Of a stretch of 64,000 nt of DNA, positions 37,017-47,221 are shown one piece after another. A program made the position numbers and the translations under genes. Position 1 is the first letter of the stretch; each line of letters opens with the position of its first letter. The stretch is from Eremothecium cymbalariae DBVPG#7215 (Eukaryota > Ascomycota > Saccharomycetes > Saccharomycetales > Saccharomycetaceae): the NCBI RefSeq assembly GCF_000235365.1, contig NC_016453.1, positions 744,001 through 808,000 on the forward strand, given 5' to 3'. Below the pieces are notes generated by a model, which searched no databases, had not been told where the DNA came from, and worked only from the letters and a program-made list of their open reading frames with translations.

Positions 37017-38528
37017 ATGGTCAAAGATACCAGGTTCTATGATTTGTTAAATGTTTCGCCTACGGTGTCACCACAGGAGTTGAAAAAGTCGTACAAGCTT
37101 GCAGCGTTGCGATACCATCCTGATAAGAACGGACACAGTGAGTCTGCAAAACAGGCGTTCCAGCAGATAACGGAGGCGTATGGGATTCTCAGTGATGAGC
37201 GGAAGAGAAAGATCTATGATAGGTATGGGGTTTCGGATGAGAACGAGATAGTGGCGATATTAGCGTCTCAGAAGCGTGCAGCAGCAGCAGCAGCGCCGGC
37301 AGCTACGGCAGCGAGAAACATGGAGATGACACCTGGGGATTTGTTTGCGCATTTCTTTGGCGATGGGTTTGGAGCGGGAGGGGAGTTTTCGTTTCTACAG
37401 GGCAACTTGGGGGGGCATTGCCGGTTTAATTCAGCTGCCAAAGACAAGGCGCGAGATGGGAAAAGCAGGGGCCCGGACATCAAGCACAATTTGAAATGTG
37501 AGCTGAAGGAGTTGTACTCTGGTAAGGTTGCGAAGTTGGGACTTACGAGAACGAGGTTGTGCCATCGATGTTCGGGCCACGGCAGTATGACAAGCAGTGT
37601 TTGTGGCGAGTGCCGGGGCCAAGGTGTGTACTCGCAAACGAGAAGGCATGGGCCGTTAGTGCAGACGTGGTCGTCTTCGTGCAGAAATTGTTCTGGGGCT
37701 GGTACGTTTGTAAAGTCTAACGATGTGTGTCAGACGTGCCGGGGAACCGGATACATACGAGAACGCAAGATTTTCGAAGTTGAAATCAAACCGGGGCTGT
37801 CTAATAAATCTGAAATCATCCTTCCCGGCGAAGCAGACCAGGTTATTAGCACAGTGTACGGGAAACAGCAGGTCATACCTGGAGACGTTATTATAATAGT
37901 GCAGGAGCAATGTAGTACAGGCAGATACCGAAGATTCAGGGAATCAGATTTGGTGTTGACTAGGTGTGTTGTCGATCTTCGAACAAGCCTCTGTGGCGGA
38001 TCGATCTATATCGACGATCATCCGAGCGGCAGGCCTATCAAGCTCGAGGTAATACCTGGTGAATTACTAAATCCAGGATCCATAAAATGTGTCGAAAACT
38101 TGGGCATGCCAAAGCGGGACAACCCCTCGCAATACGGTGATCTATATATTAAGTTCTGTGTGAACTTTCCTGAGAGGCTAGAACCAGAAACTATGAATGT
38201 GATATCAAGTGCCCTTGCCTCAGATTCGAACATTATACGACAAGAGAATATAACCGAGCCCTCCTCTGCCCAAACTCGGAACCCTGATTGTTATGAAGAA
38301 CATGTCTTTAGTAACTTTAACGAAATTCCCGATCTACGGAAAAGAAGACACTACAACAGCTCTGTAGCTGGCAATAAAAGGCACAAACCAGGAGGTATCT
38401 ACGAGTCCGAAGATGAATACTCAGACAGAAGTTACGATGAAGATGCATATGACGACGGGTTCGATGTTTATCCTGACGCTCGGCCAAAGACCTATCGCAT
38501 GGGTGAAGAAGCTACGACTGCGTCCTAG
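37017..38528 (+). CDS. APJ1: Type I J-domain co-chaperone Apj1
   Basis: A 503-residue Hsp40 (S. cerevisiae Apj1/YNL077W 528) that stimulates Hsp70 and helps in clearance of nuclear protein aggregates. The J-domain (about residues 5-70) has the HPD motif at 34-36 in RYHPDKNG. The four zinc-finger CxxCxGxG repeats are CHRCSGHG (182), CGECRGQG (about 199), CRNCSGAG (222) and CQTCRGTG (238). A substrate-binding C-terminal domain follows, then an acidic tail (SEDEYSDRSYDEDAYDD). There is an Ala-rich stretch rather than a Gly/Phe-rich linker after the J-domain. Confidence 0.93.
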   Translation: MVKDTRFYDLLNVSPTVSPQELKKSYKLAALRYHPDKNGHSESAKQAFQQITEAYGILSDERKRKIYDRYGVSDENEIVAILASQKRAAAAAAPAATAARNMEMTPGDLFAHFFGDGFGAGGEFSFLQGNLGGHCRFNSAAKDKARDGKSRGPDIKHNLKCELKELYSGKVAKLGLTRTRLCHRCSGHGSMTSSVCGECRGQGVYSQTRRHGPLVQTWSSSCRNCSGAGTFVKSNDVCQTCRGTGYIRERKIFEVEIKPGLSNKSEIILPGEADQVISTVYGKQQVIPGDVIIIVQEQCSTGRYRRFRESDLVLTRCVVDLRTSLCGGSIYIDDHPSGRPIKLEVIPGELLNPGSIKCVENLGMPKRDNPSQYGDLYIKFCVNFPERLEPETMNVISSALASDSNIIRQENITEPSSAQTRNPDCYEEHVFSNFNEIPDLRKRRHYNSSVAGNKRHKPGGIYESEDEYSDRSYDEDAYDDGFDVYPDARPKTYRMGEEATTAS

Positions 38529-39404
38529 TCATACACACTACACACTGCATAGTTACATAAAGACCAAACACACACACCACACTTCTTTTTTGTAGCTTTG
38601 ATTTATTTCTTATTATTATATTTGTTTTGTGTAACAAAGTGCATACACAAAAAAATTCGGAGTTTATTGTAATGAATAATACATAATACATGATGTGTAC
38701 ATATATCAATCACATGCCTCATGCACACCATGCACACGATGCACACCCATCCAAGACTCTGTACCTTTCGGCTCTCAACAGTTTTATGACATAATCATAA
38801 AGCTGGTCATCGCTATAGCAACGTCTGGAATTTTTTCTCGAGGATTCCCCTCCCCTTTTTTTTCAACCTGTATTATGTTTCGAGAACGGCGTTCTTATTC
38901 AACGTGTAGCAATAATTACCTCCTGCAATGAAAAAGCCTTGTGGTAACAGTGTTCAATATGGCAGAGCAAATAGTCTCTTTTTCCTGTCTCATTTTGGAA
39001 ATACAAAATCGATGGAGACGGTCTTCTCAGAAAGCGAAGCATGTATTATTTTCTATATTAAGACATTGCGGACTATGTAAGAGCATCATTGATGTCAAAA
39101 GATAGATGGACGTACGGTCATCATCCTTAAATTACCCCTGTTTTACTTATTTTATTTATTATGTAAAGCTTTTGCAAACATATATTGAACAAACCACTCC
39201 CCTCCCCTCTCCCCTTGCATTTTTGCTCGTTGCTGGCCCATGTATAATCTCTGGCCAAGGAATGCACTAGGTATATAGTATATATATATATAAAATTAAT
39301 CTTCTGTTCCCTTGCTATCTTACGAATTCTCAGACCAGCAAGTAATATCTTTATTAATTATCAGCTTCCCGATATCTATTTTATAGCTAAGACAAGAAAG
39401 AAAA
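38529..39404. other. Intergenic, APJ1 to OM45
   Basis: A spacer of about 880 bp. Short direct repeats occur near 38715-38750 (CATGCACAC units), with CT-rich tracts near 39205 and a (TA) tract near 39277. No open frame of interest. Confidence 0.4.
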
Positions 39405-40832
39405 ATGTCAACCCAAGTTCTAGTCGGTGGAGCCATCGCAGCCACAGCTGCGATGTTCTTCCATCAAAAGGACTGCCAGGTAGCCACTAATGCGAAAAGC
39501 CATATTCGCTGGAACGCAGGCAATATACGGGACGGAATGCGCGACGACTTGGTCAGCTTCAAGGATGCTTTGATTAACACGATCACCTTCAGAGGATCAC
39601 GTGACTACAGAGGAGGGTATGGAAGCAACAGCTACGGAAGCAACAGCTACGGAAGCAACAGTTACGGAGGGGGCAGTTACGGAAACAATGCTCCTGCGTA
39701 TTCGAGCAGTTCCATCTCCTACCCTAATGGCGGTTCCTACTCTACAGGTGGCAGCAGCGCTTATAACAGAGGCAGCAACATCGTTGGTGACGTTGCAAAC
39801 GGCGCTAGCAATGTTGCAGGCAACATTGCTAGCGGTGCAAGTAACCTGGCCAGCGGTGCTAGCAATGTTGCAGGCAACATTGCCAGCGGTGCAAGTAACC
39901 TTGCAAGCAGTGCCGTCAACGCTGGTGGCGCAGCCACAGGCGCCATTGGCAATAAGGTGGGCGAACTCAAACAAGCTGGTTCCGACCTGACGCGCGACGC
40001 TTCCGAAAAGATTCAGTCCTCCTTTTCCAACGCAAAGCGAACTGCCAACAGCGTCACAAAAGAAGCTTCCGACAAGACCCAATCAATCTTCAATTGGGGC
40101 TCCAACGACTCAGAAAAGCTCAAAGCCTTAGCTATCGGCGACTTTGACAGAGCGAACAAGAATTACCAAGATGTGCTCGAGCTCCTCAACAAATCCAAAA
40201 AGGGACTCTTTTCCAAAGGCGATGAGCACTTGAAAAGACAATTGGACCTCGCGCAGCAGCAGCTCAACGAAGCAAGACAGAGGCTGCACGATGCCTCCAG
40301 GGATTTCGAACGCTACGCAAAACAAAACATCAACGATATCTCCCATAAACTAGAGGCCGAAGACGAAGCACTAAGAAACAGAGGCTTCCTCAGCTGGTTC
40401 AAAACCCACACCGTAGGCTCTGATGTCGTCGACTCCGCCGCTAACGCTGTTACGGGCGCCCAGCAGATTGCGAGAGATGCAAAGGGCTCCGTAGACAAAT
40501 CCCTATCCTCAAAAAAACTTGGCCCATCCGACTCCCAAAGAAGACTGGACTCACTTGAACACTCCAAGGGCGACTCCTGGTTCGGCACTGCCAATTCCTC
40601 GCCCGACCACCTTCCTGCAGCTGCCAGAACTGCCAGAACCCTCGAGGGATGGGGCGAAACTGCAACCCAGTTTGCCCAGGAAGAGCTCGAAGAAGAAAAA
40701 AAAAGGCGAACAGGTTTTGGAAATCTTGAAAAATCCCTAAAAGAGCGAGAACTACATCCACCCACAATAGATAATCAAACAATCGATCGCCTTTTGTCTG
40801 TCACCAGTCCCACTCCCTCCTCCCACTGCTAA
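39405..40832 (+). CDS. OM45: Mitochondrial outer membrane protein Om45
   Basis: A 475-residue homolog of Om45 (YIL136W, 393 residues), an abundant mitochondrial outer-membrane protein exposed mainly to the intermembrane space. The N-terminal hydrophobic anchor (VLVGGAIAATAAMFFHQKD) and IRDGMRDDLVSFKDALINTI match the family. SIFNWGSNDSEKLKALAIGDFD is a close counterpart of the S. cerevisiae core, and ARTLEGWGETATQFAQEELE ends the conserved part. Between them is a large repeat region: three 15-bp units giving YGSNS, then two 54-bp units giving an 18-residue Gly/Ala/Ser/Asn repeat. This repeat region explains the extra length. An in-frame TCACGTGA lies at 39597-39604. Confidence 0.87.
   Translation: MSTQVLVGGAIAATAAMFFHQKDCQVATNAKSHIRWNAGNIRDGMRDDLVSFKDALINTITFRGSRDYRGGYGSNSYGSNSYGSNSYGGGSYGNNAPAYSSSSISYPNGGSYSTGGSSAYNRGSNIVGDVANGASNVAGNIASGASNLASGASNVAGNIASGASNLASSAVNAGGAATGAIGNKVGELKQAGSDLTRDASEKIQSSFSNAKRTANSVTKEASDKTQSIFNWGSNDSEKLKALAIGDFDRANKNYQDVLELLNKSKKGLFSKGDEHLKRQLDLAQQQLNEARQRLHDASRDFERYAKQNINDISHKLEAEDEALRNRGFLSWFKTHTVGSDVVDSAANAVTGAQQIARDAKGSVDKSLSSKKLGPSDSQRRLDSLEHSKGDSWFGTANSSPDHLPAAARTARTLEGWGETATQFAQEELEEEKKRRTGFGNLEKSLKERELHPPTIDNQTIDRLLSVTSPTPSSHC
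39621..39665 (+). repeat. Three 15-bp coding tandem repeats in OM45
   Basis: The unit GGAAGCAACAGCTAC occurs three times (one base differs in the third), encoding YGSNS repeats. Confidence 0.95.
39801..39908 (+). repeat. 54-bp coding tandem duplication in OM45
   Basis: Units 39801-39854 and 39855-39908 differ at only a few bases. They encode GASNVAGNIASGASNLAS twice. The first unit contains a 15-bp-arm hairpin (39803-39817 with 39820-39834, loop AG); the copy in the second unit has one mismatch. Confidence 0.95.
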
Positions 40833-42276
40833 TACTATACGTATTGTTAAATAAATTCTTCTTTCGTTTACTATACAAGTTCTTAATTTTCCCTCTGCAA
40901 TATTAAATTACTATTTTCCTACCTTCTTTTCTACATCTCCTCCACAAAAGAGCCCCACCTCTCCAAAAGCCCCGCCGTGCACCTTCCGTCCATCGGATTA
41001 GCCCGCTTTCTCCAATCGCATTCCCCAGTTGCAGCTGATTACTATCCACTATCCATACGTAGAATCCCCGCGCTGGCCAACTTTATGATGCCCGCGGAGG
41101 AGCCGTTACGAAGGGAAACCTAGCTCTTCATCTCTTGCTTCACTCTGTGGCAACCATGTCCGCTCTGCGGACATGGTTGCCACCAGCCCTCCCAGTCCCC
41201 CCGAGCAGCTGTAGCCCCCCTTCTCCTCACCCCTCCACCTAATATTCCCAACATCACACAGAACACCTTACCACCCGTTTTGACACTCCAGAAGGCAAAA
41301 AACCTTCTAGCACCCCCTCCGGCAATAATCTAGTCGACTAATCAGAGCCAACAGAAAGAAAAAAAGAAAGCATTAGCATCCAGTTGATGATCATCATACC
41401 TTTTCGAAAAACCTGACCATCTTTCCTAGAGCTGGAATTGTTCACAAAGAATTCACAGGTAAAGCCAGCGGTGGTTTTTTCTGGGTTTTCAAAGACTTAC
41501 CTTCCCCTTCCTCGGGCCTGTGTGTGAATCATCAGCATCAACATCATCCACAGCATCATCGTTGCTAGAAGTGGGTTTTCCTCTTTTCTAAATACCAGTT
41601 CTATTTTTCTGTTTTTGTCTTGTTCTCGACTGTTTTTTCTTTGGGGGTGTTAGGAAGGCTATATATCATTACTGTGTGATTAGTACTACTACTGTTGCCG
41701 CTGCTGCTGCTGTATATATATTAGTAAAAAGGACGGTTTTACTGTTTGCGAGGCGTGAGAGAGAGAGAGAGAGCGTGTGTGCTAGTTGAGTGAGTGTTTT
41801 TATTGACTGTGTGTTGTGTGTGTGTGTTAGTTTTGTATCATCATCATAATCGTGCATTTGGGTTCGAAGGATTCTTACACCAAGGCCAATTACAGAGCAA
41901 AAAAAACAAAAAGAAGTGCTATTTGTTAACAGACAAGAAATCCAATCTTTTGTGAGTGCTGAGGCTTGGCTCGGAAGGAATATATAGGTTTGTTTTGGAT
42001 TTTCTTGGGTTTGGATTGTGTGCGTCTGTGTGATTTGAATAGAGAGAAGGTTTAGTTTTTAGTTTTCGAGGCTAGTTTTACAAGGGAAGTTTATAAAGAG
42101 AGGGACGAGAGAGATATAGAGAGAGAAACGAAGAGATAGATTGAATAGGTGTTTTAACAGGAACGATAGGCAAAGAGTTACGGGGTGTATCAGCTTTTTT
42201 ATTATCAAGTTTTTTTATTATTTTTCATTTTTTCACTTGGTTTGTGGGAAAGATTATTTTGTTGGTATATTACACG
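40833..42276. other. Long intergenic/leader region upstream of MKS1
   Basis: A region of about 1.44 kb between OM45 and MKS1 on the same strand. The OM45 side is CT-rich and contains a 17-bp-arm hairpin. The MKS1 side (41600-42240) is T/G-rich, with CTG repeats (about 41700), a GA run (41757-41774) and GT runs (41806-41826). The low-complexity last 600 bp could be a long 5' leader. No gene was recognised. Confidence 0.45.
41147..41183. repeat. Perfect hairpin, 17-bp arms, loop TCT
   Basis: Arms 41147-41163 (GTGGCAACCATGTCCGC) and 41167-41183 are exact reverse complements. It lies between OM45 and MKS1 in a GC-richer islet. Confidence 0.97.
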
Positions 42277-44184
42277 ATGGAAGAGTTTGAGTTAGGGCCA
42301 ACGAGTCGGGGGGTTAGCGGGGCGGAAGAGAGAGGGGTGCGTACTCGGGTGCTGCTGAATGATCCGAATACCGATCATATATACTTGAAGGTGACGCCGA
42401 ATTTGTTTACTCAGGAGAAGCTGCATTTGTTCGAGTCGATGGATATGTATACGTCTTTGATTAAGTGTGCTAAGTTTATGGAAAATGGGGAACGGCTGCA
42501 TAATCTTAGTTGGAGGATTCTTAATAAGTCTTTGCTTAAGGATAATGATATTAACAAGTCCAAGAAACGGGACGGGGTCAGGAATTTGTATAATGTGATA
42601 AATCCGGCTAAGCAGTCGAATTTGTTGCCAGTGGCCTCGCCCAAGACTGCTCAGCCGCGTTCGCAGCAACTAAGACGATATAATCAGGAGAGGTCACCTC
42701 AGAACTCTTTTTCGTATGTTTCGTTGCATCAACAAAAAGATGGGTCCTTGCATTCTACTGATGGCAGCCCAATCCGCGAAAGGGTTGCTGCAACTAGTTC
42801 AGGAAATAGAAATCGTGCGGCTACGAGTTTACAAGTTCAAGGCCAAATGCTAAGGAAGGCACCTGTTTTCTTGCCGCATTCGTTTGCCAAGGGTGGCAGT
42901 GAAGCAACCGGTTCCAAGTTGAACCAGGATCCGGCAGCTAACTATGGACGGGAAAAGATTTTTTACATAGATAAAACACCGTCCCCAGAGCCTCCGTCAA
43001 CAAGAGATCTGCATTCACCTTCAGATCCTGTTTTAAAAAGGACTCCATCACTGTTTGTGGCGGGAAATTCTAATGGTAATCTAGGGTGCGCAGCAGTAGC
43101 AAGTGCTGCAAGTGCTGCAACTACGACAATGACCGCGACGTCAACAATAGCAACAACAACAACGGCTTCTTCCGTTAACTCTGGCAACACACTTGGCCGC
43201 AGATCAACTAGGTCTCTCTTGGACACCAGAAACCAATCATTATTCACACAAAAACCAGGGGGGCTCAATGACATGGTCCATGATGCTTCCACAAAGGGCC
43301 AAATCACCCGTCATGAATTATTATTGAGTAGCGAAGATGAAGAATCAGACTGGGATTCTATGTCGGATGATAGTGATTTATACGACGATGACGAATTTGA
43401 GGAAGAGGAATACTACGAAAAACAATGGGACGAGTTAATGTTCACTAAAAACAAACATAATAATAGTAGCGATGAATCGCTTTTATCGGCTACCCACGAT
43501 TTTCGTAACACCCCTGATGGGGATGTTACTACTTCCCGCACAGGTGGTGTGGAAGTTAAAAAATCCTTGTTAAGTGACCTCTTTCTCCACCAACTTCCGC
43601 ATACAAGCATGACAACAACCAACAATGACGACCAGAACAACAGCAGCAACAGCAACAACAGCAAAATACCTATAAATGGGAACAATTCTTTAATAAGTAG
43701 AAAAGTCTCCGTGGTATCCAGAAATGAAACATCCAATATCACTGTCAATGGCGCGGTGACTCCTTCTTCCTTTAAAAACACATCCAGTTACCTCGAACAA
43801 CACTTTTCTAATGAAAATGCAGCTCCCACGCCTTCAACCACTTCTCATAGCTCAGTTAAACACGGTTCTAGAGGTTCTTTTAGCAGCGTGATATCTGATT
43901 CAACTCGTGAACGATACCTGCATGAATCTAACGCTCCTTTAACTGCACAAACTATCCTTCCTACCGCTTTGGCGACACATATGTTCATACCCAACGGTAT
44001 CCATCAGCAACGCATGATAGCAAGACACAGTATACTGATTCCCACAGGACCTAGCACTACGTTTAAAACCAGGAAGGAAAGCATGGATATACCAAGTAAA
44101 AACCGAAACAATAGTTTCTTAAAAACAAGGATGGAGTTATCAGAGGAAGAAAGCTTTAGCAGAGTATATGCAAGAAGGATATAG
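42277..44184 (+). CDS. MKS1: Transcriptional regulator Mks1
   Basis: A 635-residue homolog of Mks1 (YNL076W, 584 residues). Mks1 is a cytoplasmic inhibitor in the mitochondrial retrograde pathway: bound by Rtg2 or Bmh proteins, it controls Rtg1/Rtg3 and nitrogen/lysine metabolism genes. The N-terminal block matches clearly: LKVTPNLFTQEKLHLFESM here against LKVTPNLFTPERLNLFDDV, then GERLHNLSWRILNK and NKSKKRDGVRNLYNVINP. Later landmarks are LSSEDEESDWDSMSDDSD and SNAPLTAQTILPTALATHMF. The ATG at 42277 precedes the conserved block by about 24 residues; a GTG further upstream opens the frame but is not used. Most of the protein is disordered. Confidence 0.92.
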   Translation: MEEFELGPTSRGVSGAEERGVRTRVLLNDPNTDHIYLKVTPNLFTQEKLHLFESMDMYTSLIKCAKFMENGERLHNLSWRILNKSLLKDNDINKSKKRDGVRNLYNVINPAKQSNLLPVASPKTAQPRSQQLRRYNQERSPQNSFSYVSLHQQKDGSLHSTDGSPIRERVAATSSGNRNRAATSLQVQGQMLRKAPVFLPHSFAKGGSEATGSKLNQDPAANYGREKIFYIDKTPSPEPPSTRDLHSPSDPVLKRTPSLFVAGNSNGNLGCAAVASAASAATTTMTATSTIATTTTASSVNSGNTLGRRSTRSLLDTRNQSLFTQKPGGLNDMVHDASTKGQITRHELLLSSEDEESDWDSMSDDSDLYDDDEFEEEEYYEKQWDELMFTKNKHNNSSDESLLSATHDFRNTPDGDVTTSRTGGVEVKKSLLSDLFLHQLPHTSMTTTNNDDQNNSSNSNNSKIPINGNNSLISRKVSVVSRNETSNITVNGAVTPSSFKNTSSYLEQHFSNENAAPTPSTTSHSSVKHGSRGSFSSVISDSTRERYLHESNAPLTAQTILPTALATHMFIPNGIHQQRMIARHSILIPTGPSTTFKTRKESMDIPSKNRNNSFLKTRMELSEEESFSRVYARRI

Positions 44185-44655
44185 TCTAATTAACACGAAG
44201 CTTCCTCCTTCGGGGGATTTTAATTTTATTGTTGGTGGATATTATACTGCCCAACCTTATATTGATAGATTTGACCTTTTATTATTATTATTATTACTAT
44301 TACTTTACTATACATTGATCATTATAGTTATTAATCGTTCACATAATTAAGGGCACACACATGCTTATATGTCTATTTGATATAAATGTAATAATAATAT
44401 GACGTGTGTGCATTATATATGTATAATACATTCCTCGAGGAATAGCAGGTAGTTTTATCGTCGTCGAATAATATCCGTTAGATGTGACATGAAATTGGCT
44501 CTTTTCTTTTTTTCAAAAGCCTTCAACTGCAACATCTCATCTCAACATTTTTGAAAAATTTGAGAATCATGATGCCATGATGCTTATGAACAAGCTTATC
44601 TCACACCAAAGGTATAGGCTGAAAGCAATATATATATACTCTAATACATTGATCG
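44185..44655. other. Intergenic, MKS1 to IMP4
   Basis: A 471-bp AT-rich spacer. It has a (TTA) tract near 44280 and a 14-nt palindrome ATTCCTCGAGGAAT at 44430-44443. Confidence 0.5.
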
Positions 44656-45507
44656 ATGATACGGAAACAGGCCCGTGAGAGACGTGAATATCTATATCGC
44701 AAAGCACAGGAGCTGCAGGAGTCTCAGCTTCAGGAAAAGCGTCAGTTAATCAAACAGTCGCTAGCTCAAGGAAAGCCTTTACCAAAAGAGATTGCAGATG
44801 ACGTTCAATTGCAACGTGATTTTCAGTACGATGAGACCGTGCAAGATTCTATTGATGACGAATACAGTGCTACAAGTGGGATTGTAGATCCAAAGCTGCT
44901 TGTAACTACCTCTCGTGATCCATCTACGAAGTTATCCCAGTTTGCTAAAGAAGTAAAGTTATTATTTCCTACTAGCGTGAGACTTAACAGGGGTAACTTT
45001 GTTATGAATAACCTAGTAGATGCATGCCAGAAGTCTGGGACTACTGATTTAGTTGTGCTGCATGAACACAGAGGTGTTCCAACATCGTTAACAATTTCAC
45101 ATTTCCCACATGGCCCAACTGCTTTTTTCACTTTGCATAACGTTGTTCTAAGACATGACATATTGAATGCAGGGAACCAGAGTGAAGTTAACCCCCATTT
45201 GATTTTTGATAACTTCACAACACCATTGGGAAAGCGGGTAGTAAAGATCTTAAAGAATTTGTTTCCGGCTAGTCCAAAAAAGGATAGTGCCAGGGTTATC
45301 ACGTTTGCAAATCGAGGTGATTTTATCAGTGTAAGACAGCATGTATACGTAAAAACCAGAGAAGGTGTTGAGCTGGCAGAAGTAGGTCCAAGATTTGAAA
45401 TGAGATTATTTGAACTAAGGCTGGGGACTTTGGAAAACAAAGATGCAGATGTCGAATGGCAGCTAAGAAGATTCATCAGAACTTCCAGTAGAAAGGATTA
45501 TTTGTAA
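44656..45507 (+). CDS. IMP4: U3 snoRNP protein Imp4 (Brix domain)
   Basis: A 283-residue Brix-domain protein (S. cerevisiae Imp4/YNL075W 290) of the small-subunit processome. With Mpp10 and Imp3 it promotes U3 snoRNA base pairing to pre-rRNA in the nucleolus. The basic N-terminal helix ([20 protein letters not shown]) and the Brix domain from about residue 82 are almost identical to S. cerevisiae. Examples are [40 protein letters not shown] and [20 protein letters not shown]. The protein ends SRKDYL. Complete, no oddities. Confidence 0.96.
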   Translation: MIRKQARERREYLYRKAQELQESQLQEKRQLIKQSLAQGKPLPKEIADDVQLQRDFQYDETVQDSIDDEYSATSGIVDPKLLVTTSRDPSTKLSQFAKEVKLLFPTSVRLNRGNFVMNNLVDACQKSGTTDLVVLHEHRGVPTSLTISHFPHGPTAFFTLHNVVLRHDILNAGNQSEVNPHLIFDNFTTPLGKRVVKILKNLFPASPKKDSARVITFANRGDFISVRQHVYVKTREGVELAEVGPRFEMRLFELRLGTLENKDADVEWQLRRFIRTSSRKDYL

Positions 45508-45895
45508 AGAGAAAGGCAAGTTTTAGATATAGGACATTCCTAGTTAACTAATATATATATATCTTTGTTGGCCGTTTTTGCCAATTATACGTCAATCTAT
45601 GTGATGAGGCAGCCGAACAGTAAGTGGCCCAGTCACTGTTGATACGATGAGCTACATTGTGATAAAACCGTTTGATGTAAAAGTTAAATAAGTATGTATA
45701 TATAATGTATATAGATAGATAGATTTTATAAATTCACATATACAAATATTCCATATCTGAAAACAACAGGAGCTGTTAAGGGCAACCATTTAAACTAAAT
45801 AAAAGTTAAAAAAAATTAAAACATACCCAGAACCAACAAAAGGTCCTCAGCGGTTATAAAACTAATTGGAAGTTCATTTGAAACGTTTGGTGAGC
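45508..45895. other. Convergent intergenic IMP4/MLF3
   Basis: A 388-bp AT-rich convergent region with no recognised gene. It has a GATA repeat near 45710-45722 and probably holds both polyadenylation regions. Confidence 0.45.
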
Positions 45896-47221
45896 TTATT
45901 GGTGAGAACCGGTGAAGCCGGTAGCCGGCAATATTGATGAAGAAGCATCAGACCCTGTGCTACAAACCTTCTGTCTGAGCATTTCGCTGGCAGATTCCGA
46001 GTGCAATTGATTGAATATCAAGTCATCCATATTAGAAGGAGCCTTTTGGACTGATCCTCTTCTACCTAGAACAAACGATGAACCGACATCTGACTGAAAT
46101 GGAGGTGTTGCTTTGAATGGGGAGGGTGTTTTCTTGAGTGAGCAAGGCACAGTCCGTGAACCAAGTGACTTGCAATGCAACCCATTGTTAGCTACTATTG
46201 CTGTTGGCGAGTTTGGAGACACGGGTGCTGGGCCCTTAGAATGAAGACTGCTGACCCCATAGCTAGTACGGCTACTGCCTTGGTCTAAATCTTCTTCGCT
46301 GCTAGACCAGTCACTACTGGTCTCAAGAGAAAACTTACCGCTTGCTGCCGCCTTACTGGTGGTAGCTGTGACGAAACGAGCATTTGGAGGATTCGATGAT
46401 CGTTTGCGCGAAACCATGCCCACAGAAGAAACCGAATCGCGCCGATGAGACACAGGTAGGAACGGATTAGAGAAAGAAGGCAGTTGCTGTACGTGACACG
46501 AATCTGTTCTATAAATATCTGAGGAACACGTATTTGGTGGAGAATGCCTTAGCAACGTCAACGACAATGAATGTGATATCCCCGGCCGTTGATCTTGTGC
46601 GATGTCCTGTTTCAGCTGTCGCTGTTGCAGCTCCTGCGGCTGCTGCTGGTGCTTTTGATGTGTGTTCTCATCAGAAAGCATGTCTGCATACGAATAGAAA
46701 CGCAACACCCTTGGCTTCGCTGCACCAGACACCGTCTGTACCTGTCCTCCCTCAGCTGAACTACCCGCTCCGGTGACAGAATTAGTCCTGGTTCGACCCA
46801 GCGCCATATCCAGCCTTATTGTAGAAGGCCTCTTGGAGTACACGATTTCAACATTGTCCAGATTAGCCTTGTCATCCGCTACCACATCGGCACTAGCATC
46901 CAAAGCTGGTGCAACCAAATTTTCCAAATTATGATGCATAGCATGTCTACAAGGCTGTGACTGCTGCTGTTGCTGCTGCTGCGAATGCCGCTGTGACACT
47001 TGCGACACTTGGCTCCCTGCACAATTTGCGAAATTCACAACAGAACTAGACCTCGACCTTGACCACGGAACCGAACAAAGAGTGCAACATCTAGAATCCG
47101 CCCCCACCGGAACAAACGGATCCTCCACGTTCCTCTCGAAGATCAACGACTCATCTCCGACAAACCCTATACTACCACCACTTTGACCGCTAACATTAGA
47201 GCAGATAGACTGTACCTCCAT
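45896..47221 (-). CDS. MLF3: Mlf3/Vhs2-family serine-rich protein
   Basis: A 441-residue, Ser-rich, largely disordered protein. It lies where S. cerevisiae has MLF3 (YNL074C), the duplicate of VHS2 (YIL135C), between IMP4 and MSK1. Vhs2 and Mlf3 are linked to septin stability and drug resistance. Patches that look conserved are NVEIVYSKRPSTIRLDMALG, VLRFYSYADMLSDE and APSNMDDLIFNQLHSESASE. Poly-Gln stretches occur (QQQQQQQ near residue 85). The assignment rests mainly on position plus general composition; I see no known domain. Confidence 0.72.
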   Translation of the reverse strand: MEVQSICSNVSGQSGGSIGFVGDESLIFERNVEDPFVPVGADSRCCTLCSVPWSRSRSSSVVNFANCAGSQVSQVSQRHSQQQQQQQSQPCRHAMHHNLENLVAPALDASADVVADDKANLDNVEIVYSKRPSTIRLDMALGRTRTNSVTGAGSSAEGGQVQTVSGAAKPRVLRFYSYADMLSDENTHQKHQQQPQELQQRQLKQDIAQDQRPGISHSLSLTLLRHSPPNTCSSDIYRTDSCHVQQLPSFSNPFLPVSHRRDSVSSVGMVSRKRSSNPPNARFVTATTSKAAASGKFSLETSSDWSSSEEDLDQGSSRTSYGVSSLHSKGPAPVSPNSPTAIVANNGLHCKSLGSRTVPCSLKKTPSPFKATPPFQSDVGSSFVLGRRGSVQKAPSNMDDLIFNQLHSESASEMLRQKVCSTGSDASSSILPATGFTGSHQ

